The notes beneath the pieces were generated by a model, which worked only from the letters and a program-made list of their open reading frames with translations, did no database searches and was not told the DNA's origin. From Victivallaceae bacterium (GTDB lineage Bacteria > Verrucomicrobiota > Lentisphaeria > Victivallales > Victivallaceae): a stretch of 11,802 nucleotides of DNA. Positions 6,915-11,802 of this stretch are shown here, piece after piece (the stretch's first letter is position 1; every line of letters begins with the position of its first letter). The DNA is taken from positions 1 through 11,802 of the forward strand of contig JAQVVK010000053.1 of the NCBI GenBank assembly GCA_028698975.1. The letters are read 5' to 3'. The position numbers and the translations under genes are program-made.

Positions 6915-6926
6915 GATAATTCAATA
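6911..6926. repeat. Inverted repeat at the grpE start site (putative operator)
   Basis: TATTGA at 6911-6916 and TCAATA at 6921-6926 are a perfect 6+6 dyad with a TAAT centre. The dyad overlaps the -10 box and the predicted start site of grpE, where a bound protein would block transcription. The core TTGATA-N2-TCAAT, together with TAA and TA further on, is repeated upstream of dnaJ at 7785-7804. It is not a CIRCE element (TTAGCACTC-N9-GAGTGCTAA). Confidence 0.45.
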
Positions 6927-6955
6927 TAAGTATATATACATGGAGTATTTAAAAT

Positions 6956-7639
6956 ATGAAACACCCAAAAGAAAACGCGAAAGCCGCCGAGGACGCCTCC
7001 ATCAAGGCGACTGACGCCGAAGTCAACCCCAACGGCTGGGAAAACGCGCAGGAGGCGGCCAACGCTTCCGCCGCCGCTGAACCGATAGCACCGGAGCTTG
7101 ACGTGGAAAAGGCCGATCCGGCCGCCGAGGAGCTGGCCAAACTCAAAGCGGAGCTGGCCGAGCTTAAGCAGCAGCTGGTTTACCGCGAAGCGGATTTTCA
7201 GAACTATCGCAAACGCACCGCCAAGGACATCACCGAAGCGCGTCTGATCGGCCAGACCAACGCACTTGAGCCGTTTCTGTCGGTATATGATTTTCTCGGC
7301 ATGGCCAAGACCGCCTCGGAGAAATCGGACGATGTGGCGTCGATCCGGCAGGGGCTGGATATGATTTTGCACCAGTTCGACACCGCGCTGGAAGACGCCG
7401 GGGTCAAGCGTATCGCCACCTCAGGAAAAATGTTTGACCACGCGCTGCATGACGCGGCGGCCAAAGAAGCCTCCGACACCGTGCCGGAGGGCGGCGTGGT
7501 GCGCGAGTGGAGCGGCGGCTACATGCTGGGCGACCGGCTGCTGCGTCCGGCGCGGGTTGTGGTTTCGACCGGTCCGGAAAAACCGGCGGAGCAAGCCCCT
7601 GCCAAGGTCGAAGAAGATTCAAAAGAGGCAACCAAGTAA
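6956..7639 (+). CDS. grpE: GrpE, nucleotide exchange factor of DnaK
   Basis: GrpE speeds ADP release from DnaK and so resets the chaperone cycle; it acts as a cytoplasmic homodimer. The 227-residue protein has an Ala/Glu-rich, probably disordered N-terminal extension (1-54) and a long coiled coil (about 55-95) ending in the conserved YREADFQNYRKR. A helical region follows, then the compact C-terminal domain (about 150-205) with the family signature running from GKMFDHALH (157-165) to GGYMLGDRLLRPARVVV (187-203). An acidic, Pro/Ala-rich tail closes it. The N-terminal extension and tail make it slightly longer than the E. coli protein (197 residues). The ATG at 6956 has GGAG 10 nt upstream. It stands 197 nt before dnaJ with a likely terminator between them. 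No dnaK is in the window. Confidence 0.95.
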   Translation: MKHPKENAKAAEDASIKATDAEVNPNGWENAQEAANASAAAEPIAPELDVEKADPAAEELAKLKAELAELKQQLVYREADFQNYRKRTAKDITEARLIGQTNALEPFLSVYDFLGMAKTASEKSDDVASIRQGLDMILHQFDTALEDAGVKRIATSGKMFDHALHDAAAKEASDTVPEGGVVREWSGGYMLGDRLLRPARVVVSTGPEKPAEQAPAKVEEDSKEATK

Positions 7640-7672
7640 AATAGCTGTTTGTGCAAAACCAGTTTGGGGTGA

Positions 7673-7696
7673 CGGCCTTCGGGAAACCGGATTTTT
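7673..7696 (+). terminator. Probable intrinsic terminator after grpE
   Basis: CGGCC (7673-7677), a TTCG tetraloop (7678-7681) and GG then CCG (7682-7683 and 7687-7689) make a short stem with an AAA bulge. GA and five T (7692-7696) follow. The C(UUCG)G cap is an extra-stable RNA loop. The bulge weakens the stem, so read-through into dnaJ is possible. Confidence 0.4.
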
Positions 7697-7714
7697 GAAT
7701 AATACATGGATATA

Positions 7715-7733
7715 TCCCGGCATGGTGCCGGGA
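7715..7733. repeat. Perfect 8-bp hairpin in the grpE-dnaJ gap
   Basis: TCCCGGCA at 7715-7722 and TGCCGGGA at 7726-7733 are exact inverted repeats around TGG. It is a strong stem but has no T-run directly after it (GGCGAATAAAACG follows), so it is not a standard terminator. It lies about 100 nt before the dnaJ ATG, and its role is unknown. The rest of the gap holds a purine-rich patch (7744-7758) and a T-run (7768-7774). Confidence 0.5.
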
Positions 7734-7784
7734 GGCGAATAAAACGAAAAGGGAGGGGTTACAGTCGTTTTTTTATTTATATGG

Positions 7785-7804
7785 TTGATATCTCAATCTA
7801 AATA
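7785..7804 (+). promoter_or_regulatory. Copy of the grpE dyad element upstream of dnaJ
   Basis: TTGATATCTCAATCTAAATA here matches the grpE element at 6913-6932 in 16 of 20 positions: TTGATA, TCAAT, TAA and TA are identical. The inverted arms are TTGA (7785-7788) and TCAA (7793-7796) around a 4-nt centre, the same geometry as at grpE but with shorter perfect arms. It begins 52 nt before the dnaJ ATG; the grpE copy begins 43 nt before its ATG. I could not find a convincing dnaJ promoter beside it; TATATG at 7778-7783 is the best -10 candidate but lacks a -35 box. Confidence 0.45.
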
Positions 7805-7836
7805 GAAAAATCGACTTTTGCGTAACCGATTAAATT

Positions 7837-8985
7837 ATGGCACAGGATTATTATCAGATTCTCGGGGTGGAGCAAAACGCTTCCGCCGACGAGCTGAAAA
7901 AAGCGTATCGCAAACTGGCGATCAAATATCATCCCGACAAGAACCCGGGCAACAAGGCGGCCGAGGAGAAATTCAAGGAAGTCTCAATGGCCTATGAGGT
8001 ATTGAGCGATCCCGGGAAACGCCGTCAGTACGACCAGCTCGGTCACGACGCCTACACCAGCAACGCCCATGCCGGCGGCGGCGCGGGCGGTGCCGATTTC
8101 CGCCATGCGCAGGATATTTTCAGCCAGTTCTTCGGCGGCGGCGCAACCTTTGAGGATCTGTTCGGCGGCGGCGGCGGTTCGCGCCGCGGTTACAACGGGC
8201 CGATGGACGGCAACGACCTCCGTTACGACCTGACCATCGAATTTGAAGACGCGGTTTACGGTGCCGACCGTAAAATCACCATTCCCCGGCTGGAAGACTG
8301 CCCGACCTGCAACGGCTCCGGCAGCGAACCCGGGTCCGGCAAAAAACGGTGCACCCGTTGCGGCGGCACCGGCCAGCAGACCATTTCACAGGGATTTTTC
8401 AGCGTGCGCCAGCCCTGCCCGGCTTGCGGAGGCTCCGGCGAAATCATCGAAAAGCCCTGCCATACCTGCCGCGGCCAGGGACGGGTGCGCGTCGAGAAAT
8501 CGTTTCAGTTGCACATTCAGCCCGGCGTGGACACCGGTTCGCAACTGCGTGTCCCCGGCAAAGGCGAAAACGGTACACGCGGGGGAGCCCCCGGCGACCT
8601 TTATGTTTTCATAACCGTAAAACCCAATCCGGTATTTGAACGCAGCGGCGCCGACCTGCTGTGCGAAGTGCCGGTGCCTTTCCCGGCCTGTGTGCTGGGC
8701 GGCGTGGTCGATGTGCCGACCATAACCGGCAAGGCGCGCATGCGGATTCCGGCCGGAACCCAGAGCGGCGCGATACTCAGGCTCAAGGGCAAGGGCATGC
8801 CGTCTCTGCGCGGCGGCGGGCGGGGCGACCTGCATGTACGGGTCGCCGTCGAAACCCCGGTCGCGCTGACTTCGGAACAGGAAGAGATGTTTCGCAAACT
8901 CGATGGTTCGCTGTCTGACCGCAACCACCCGAGACGCCGCGCCTACGCGGAGCAGGCCAAAAACTTTTTGAGAGAAGAAAAATAA
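7837..8985 (+). CDS. dnaJ: DnaJ chaperone (Hsp40), full type I protein
   Basis: DnaJ binds unfolded proteins, delivers them to DnaK and stimulates its ATPase; it is cytoplasmic. The 382-residue protein has all the type I parts in order. The J domain (1-70) carries HPD at 32-34. A Gly/Phe-rich linker (about 79-117) contains DIFSQFFGGG. The zinc domain (about 150-217) has four CxxCxGxG repeats: Cys155/158, 172/175, 194/197 and 208/211. The C-terminal substrate-binding domains begin near 218 and include the RVPGKGENG and LKGKGMPSLRGGGRGDL motifs. The length is normal. The ATG at 7837 is forced by the J-domain start, yet no Shine-Dalgarno sequence precedes it; the upstream bases are T/A-rich. smpB starts 1 nt after the stop codon, so the two are probably one transcript. 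Confidence 0.97.
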   Translation: MAQDYYQILGVEQNASADELKKAYRKLAIKYHPDKNPGNKAAEEKFKEVSMAYEVLSDPGKRRQYDQLGHDAYTSNAHAGGGAGGADFRHAQDIFSQFFGGGATFEDLFGGGGGSRRGYNGPMDGNDLRYDLTIEFEDAVYGADRKITIPRLEDCPTCNGSGSEPGSGKKRCTRCGGTGQQTISQGFFSVRQPCPACGGSGEIIEKPCHTCRGQGRVRVEKSFQLHIQPGVDTGSQLRVPGKGENGTRGGAPGDLYVFITVKPNPVFERSGADLLCEVPVPFPACVLGGVVDVPTITGKARMRIPAGTQSGAILRLKGKGMPSLRGGGRGDLHVRVAVETPVALTSEQEEMFRKLDGSLSDRNHPRRRAYAEQAKNFLREEK

Positions 8986-8986
8986 T

Positions 8987-9448
8987 ATGCCGCGTCAAGA
9001 CCCCGAAAATCCGGCACTTGCCGTCAACAAAAAAGCTTTCCACGACTACATCGTCGAGGAACGTTTCGAAGCCGGTGTGCATCTGGCCGGAACCGAGGTC
9101 AAAAGCTGCCGCGACCGCGCGGTGGTGATTGGCGACGCCTTTGTGCAGATCCGCAACGGCCAGGCATGGATCGTCAACATGCATATTTCGCCGTACGGGT
9201 TCGGCAACCGTTTCAATCACGACCCGCGTCAGGAGCGTCGTCTTTTGCTGCATAAAAACGAGATACTCAAGCTGGCGCAAAACCTCAAGACCAAGGGCGG
9301 CACGATAATACCGTTGCGAATCTACCTCAGCAAGGGGCTGGTCAAGTTGGAGCTGGCCTACTGCCACGGCAAAACCCACGGCGACAAGCGCGAAACCTTG
9401 CGCGAGCGTCAGGCCGATATGGAAATGCGGCGGTCAGTCAAGCGTTGA
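8987..9448 (+). CDS. smpB: SsrA-binding protein SmpB
   Basis: SmpB binds tmRNA and brings it to ribosomes stalled on broken mRNA (trans-translation), acting in the cytoplasm. The 153-residue protein has the usual length and motifs: NKKAFHDYIVEERFEAGVHL at the start, GTEVKS at 35-40, the conserved HISPY at 66-70, RRLLLHKNEI at 84-93, GLVKLELAYCHGKT at 117-130, and the basic tail DKRETLRERQ to the C-terminus that reaches into the mRNA channel. The ATG at 8987 follows the dnaJ stop by 1 nt, with AGAGAAG in the end of dnaJ as ribosome binding site. Coupling to dnaJ joins chaperone and ribosome-rescue functions. The tmRNA gene itself is not in the window. Its last 15 nt overlap the end of pbpC on the other strand. 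Confidence 0.96.
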   Translation: MPRQDPENPALAVNKKAFHDYIVEERFEAGVHLAGTEVKSCRDRAVVIGDAFVQIRNGQAWIVNMHISPYGFGNRFNHDPRQERRLLLHKNEILKLAQNLKTKGGTIIPLRIYLSKGLVKLELAYCHGKTHGDKRETLRERQADMEMRRSVKR

Positions 9449-11515
9449 CTTTATCGCGGCGGCCGGGGTCACCCCAAATTCGATCCACACCGGCTCGGCC
9501 GGGGCTTCCGGTATCGCGGTGACCCGATGGCGGCCGGGAGCAAACCGGTAACTCGTTTTTTCTCCGGCCATTTTACCGTCGATCAGCCATTTTACCGGGC
9601 GGGAGGCGGCCAATGCCAGCTCCACGAACCCGGACGCACCCGCCATATACATGCCCGGCCCCGGCTCGATGATCCTGATCGGCTCGACCTTGACGCCGCA
9701 TTGACGGCACCGGGCGGGAGGCAACCCGCGCAAAGCCGGCCCGGCGACCCGCTTCACGCAGTTTGTCCCGGGGGCAAGGCCGCTTGCCGCGCAAAGCAGC
9801 TCCTCGACCAGAAAGTCGGACGCCGGCGGCCACGCCGGAAAGGGGCGGCGCGAATAGAGTAATTCAACGATCTCCCCCGCCGCCGGAGCCGCCGCTCCGG
9901 CTCCGGTAAGATTGTGGACGCGCTCTCCCGACTTGTTGCCCAGCCACACGCCGAGCGTGTACTCCGGGGTGCCGGCAAAACACCACGCGTCACAGCCGTT
10001 GTTGGAGGTGCCGGTCTTCCATGCCGCCGGAAACGCGGTACCGGCCAGCGGCCGCGAGCGCAGCATCTGCGCCACGGCAAGCGAGGCCGAATGGCTGACG
10101 CCGCCGCCCTGCCCGGAAAAGAGCCGGCAATAGGCGCAGACAAGATCGGTCAAGCGGTATCCCGCGCTTCCCAGCGCAAGGGCAAGCCCGTTGGAGGAGG
10201 CGACACTGCCGCAAAGTCCAAAGCGTTTCAAGGTATCGGTCATTCGTTTTTCGCCCAGCCGCGCCAGCAATCGCACCGCCGGGGTGTTGAGCGAGTAGGA
10301 TAAGGCCTCCTGCGCCGAAACCCGCCCCCGGTAAATGCCGTCAAAATTGCCGGGGGCGTAGCCGCCGTAATCGACCGGCGCGTCATCAAGAGGCGAGAGC
10401 GGAGTGATGAACCCGGCGTCAAGCGCGGCGGCATAAATAAACGGTTTCAAGGTTGACCCGGCACTTCGCACCGCAAGCGCGGCATTTACTTCGCCGTCGC
10501 CCGCGCGGGCAAAGTCGAGCGTACCCACCAGAGCGATCAACCGCCCGGTGGTGTTTTCCACCACCGCCGCCGCCGCGTCGCGGCAACCGGCGGCCGAAGC
10601 GCGACGGCGCAAAAGAATGAGCAGTTGCGCCTGAAGTTCACTGTCCAGCCGGGTTTGAATATCTCCCGCCGCCGGAGTAAGGCGCGTTTCGACTTGGAAA
10701 AAATGCGTATTTTCGTCCGGCCGCGCCAACTCCATAAATTGCGGCGGCAGCTTGAAGTTGCGAAAACGCAGATATTTCATGTCATACAGCCGCCCGGCCT
10801 CCTCCATGGTAAGCACGCCGTGCCTCGACAGCAAACCGAGCACCCGCTTCTGCCGGAGCCGGGCGCGGTCAAGGTGACGGTCGGGGCGGTAGAAGTTCGG
10901 TTTTTGAGGCAGTCCGCAAAGCAGTGAAGCCTCGGCGGTGTTGAGTTCGGCGGCAGGACGCCCAAAGTAAAAAAGCGATGCCGCTTCGATGCCGTAGAGC
11001 TGGCCGCCGAACGGTATGCGGTTGAGATATTCGCCAAAAATGCGATCCTTGCTGTAAAGAAGTTCGAGCTTGCGCGCCCGGGCCGCCTGCACGAATTTAC
11101 GGGTAAACGAACCGCGTTTGCGCTCCAGCGACAACCCGGCCAGCTGCATGGTGATGGTCGAGGCTCCGGATACGATTTTGCCGTGCAAAAGATTTTGCGC
11201 CGCCGCCCGCAGTACAGCCGGGTAATCCACCCCGCCGTGGCGGTAAAAATCGATGTCCTCGGCGGCCAGCATCACCTGCCGCGCCTCCGGCGAAACCCGC
11301 GCCAGAGGCACGTCAAACCGCCACCGCCAGCCGGGGGCGGATTCACTGTGCACCCATACGCCGGCGGCATCAAAATAGCGGCGGCTCGGCGGTTCGGCGG
11401 CCAGGAGTTCAAGCGGATCAGACGCAAAATACGGCGCGGCTAACCACACCGCCATCAAAACCATGGCGGCGGCCGCCGCCCCGGCAAAAATCACGATGGC
11501 GGCGCGATACTTCAT
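9434..11515 (-). CDS. pbpC: Penicillin-binding protein 1C (bifunctional peptidoglycan synthase)
   Basis: This inner-membrane protein faces the periplasm. It should polymerise glycan strands (GT51 domain) and carries a transpeptidase domain. At 693 residues it is a little shorter than the E. coli protein. In order it has one N-terminal membrane anchor (about 6-28); a GT51 domain (about 70-230) with catalytic Glu86 in EDIDFYRHGG, GASTITMQ at 117-124, RKFVQAARARKLE and NRIPFGGQLYG; and a transpeptidase domain with STLK (354-357, nucleophile Ser354), SLN (408-410) and KTG (500-502). A C-terminal BiPBP_C-type domain (about 625-683, VKWLIDGK) closes the protein. Cys574, 586, 603 and 606 lie in the linker before that domain. 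The ATG at 11515 overlaps the stop of the upstream alpha-2-macroglobulin gene (ATGA), so the pair is co-translated. This pairing is conserved in many Gram-negatives, where PBP1C is thought to repair the wall when A2M traps an attacking protease. Confidence 0.96.
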   Translation of the reverse strand: MKYRAAIVIFAGAAAAAMVLMAVWLAAPYFASDPLELLAAEPPSRRYFDAAGVWVHSESAPGWRWRFDVPLARVSPEARQVMLAAEDIDFYRHGGVDYPAVLRAAAQNLLHGKIVSGASTITMQLAGLSLERKRGSFTRKFVQAARARKLELLYSKDRIFGEYLNRIPFGGQLYGIEAASLFYFGRPAAELNTAEASLLCGLPQKPNFYRPDRHLDRARLRQKRVLGLLSRHGVLTMEEAGRLYDMKYLRFRNFKLPPQFMELARPDENTHFFQVETRLTPAAGDIQTRLDSELQAQLLILLRRRASAAGCRDAAAAVVENTTGRLIALVGTLDFARAGDGEVNAALAVRSAGSTLKPFIYAAALDAGFITPLSPLDDAPVDYGGYAPGNFDGIYRGRVSAQEALSYSLNTPAVRLLARLGEKRMTDTLKRFGLCGSVASSNGLALALGSAGYRLTDLVCAYCRLFSGQGGGVSHSASLAVAQMLRSRPLAGTAFPAAWKTGTSNNGCDAWCFAGTPEYTLGVWLGNKSGERVHNLTGAGAAAPAAGEIVELLYSRRPFPAWPPASDFLVEELLCAASGLAPGTNCVKRVAGPALRGLPPARCRQCGVKVEPIRIIEPGPGMYMAGASGFVELALAASRPVKWLIDGKMAGEKTSYRFAPGRHRVTAIPEAPAEPVWIEFGVTPAAAIKSTLD
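9436..9450. terminator. Small stem-loop at the smpB/pbpC convergent overlap
   Basis: AGTCAA at 9436-9441 and TTGACT at 9445-9450 form a perfect 6-bp stem with a GCG loop. It spans the overlapping 3' ends and contains the smpB stop codon. Only TT follows on the plus strand, so as a terminator it is weak. It may mark transcript ends of both genes or be chance. Confidence 0.25.
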
Positions 11516-11802
11516 TTTACTTCAAAAACAGCGTTTGAAACCAGACTGCCCTGAATTTGCGGAGAATACATCGCCTCGCACCGGAACGGCGGAACCTTGA
11601 AGCGGCCGCGAGTGGTCGCCCGCGCCGGATAGACAAACTCCGCCGCGCCGCCGGAGAAATCGCCAAACACCAGATAACGGTCGCCGCACTTTTCGAGCCT
11701 CACCGGAGTCAACGCGCCGGACTTTCCGGCCAGCTCCGGCGGCACGATGGCCGATCTGGTCAGAAGACGGCTGTCCTCGATCTCCAATCCAGGCGGTAAT
11801 AG
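11512..11802 (-). CDS. Alpha-2-macroglobulin family protein, C-terminal end only
   Basis: The last 96 residues and stop codon are in the window; the gene enters from beyond 11802. The reading frame is open to the edge and begins LLPPGLEIEDSRLL, a good match to the conserved stretch near the end of bacterial alpha-2-macroglobulins (LLPGGFE-type). The closing region, YPARATTRGRFKVPPFRCEAM followed by YSPQI, also fits the family: these residues form the receptor-binding-like domain just before the C-terminus. Full-length members are periplasmic lipoproteins of about 1,500-1,900 residues that trap proteases. Whether this one has the thioester (CLEQ) cannot be seen. A TTG at 11787 could be mistaken for a start, but the frame clearly continues upstream of it. 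The stop overlaps the pbpC start by 4 nt, which supports the identity. Confidence 0.88.
   Translation of the reverse strand, partial: LLPPGLEIEDSRLLTRSAIVPPELAGKSGALTPVRLEKCGDRYLVFGDFSGGAAEFVYPARATTRGRFKVPPFRCEAMYSPQIQGSLVSNAVFEVK

Noticed and set aside
6792..6955. A CIRCE heat-shock operator upstream of grpE
   Set aside because: I looked for TTAGCACTC-N9-GAGTGCTAA on both strands and found no match; CACTC alone at 6840-6844 has no partner.
7715..7733. Intrinsic terminator at the 8-bp hairpin
   Set aside because: The stem is strong but is followed by GGCGAATAAAACG rather than a T-run, so it is listed only as a repeat.
8089..8185. GGC-rich repeat inside dnaJ
   Set aside because: It encodes the normal Gly/Phe-rich linker of DnaJ and is not an independent repeat element.
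11512..11787. A separate small gene starting at the TTG at 11787
   Set aside because: The same frame stays open to the window edge and its first residues match the A2M C-terminal region, so it is the end of a large gene.

Overview
This window reads as ordinary, intact, GC-rich chromosomal DNA of a Gram-negative (diderm) bacterium. The diderm call rests on three things: a lipoprotein-release (Lol) permease/ATPase pair, a penicillin-binding protein 1C gene coupled to the end of an alpha-2-macroglobulin gene, and a Sec signal peptide on the first gene. All genes share the same GC-rich codon style and none looks transferred. I see no IS element, integrase, CRISPR array, rRNA or tRNA. The lineage cannot be fixed without a search; a PVC-type bacterium (for example Lentisphaerota) is only a guess.

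Layout. (1) Positions 1-133, minus strand: N-terminus of an exported protein, with a good sigma70-type promoter at 180-208. (2) 134-529: divergent intergenic region, including a probable long leader for metG. (3) 530-5400, plus strand: a tight four-gene run, metG, a Ca2+/Na+ antiporter (YrbG family), a LolC/E-type permease and a LolD-type ATPase. Gaps are 4 nt and 9 nt, and the last pair overlaps by 8 nt. (4) 5480-5773, plus strand: a small Cys-rich TSCPD-domain protein with its own promoter and an overlapping dyad. (5) 5775-6791, minus strand: a tRNA-dihydrouridine synthase whose stop codon lies 1 nt from that of the TSCPD gene. (6) 6956-9448, plus strand: grpE, then dnaJ and smpB, a protein-quality-control cluster (DnaK nucleotide exchange, DnaK co-chaperone, ribosome rescue). 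(7) 9434-11802, minus strand: pbpC overlapping the 3' end of an alpha-2-macroglobulin-like gene, the classic periplasmic A2M/PBP1C pair. It converges on smpB with a 15-nt overlap.

Promoters at 180-208, 6834-6862 and 6887-6914 share a TTG-type -35 box, a 16-17 nt spacer and the motif GTG-TAYATT at the -10 box, so they probably show the housekeeping promoter form of this organism. The most interesting unexplained signals are regulatory. A related inverted repeat (TTGATA-N2-TCAAT) lies upstream of both grpE and dnaJ, where a CIRCE element might be expected but is absent. A 9+9 dyad overlaps the promoter of the TSCPD gene. I did not find a convincing undescribed multi-gene system.
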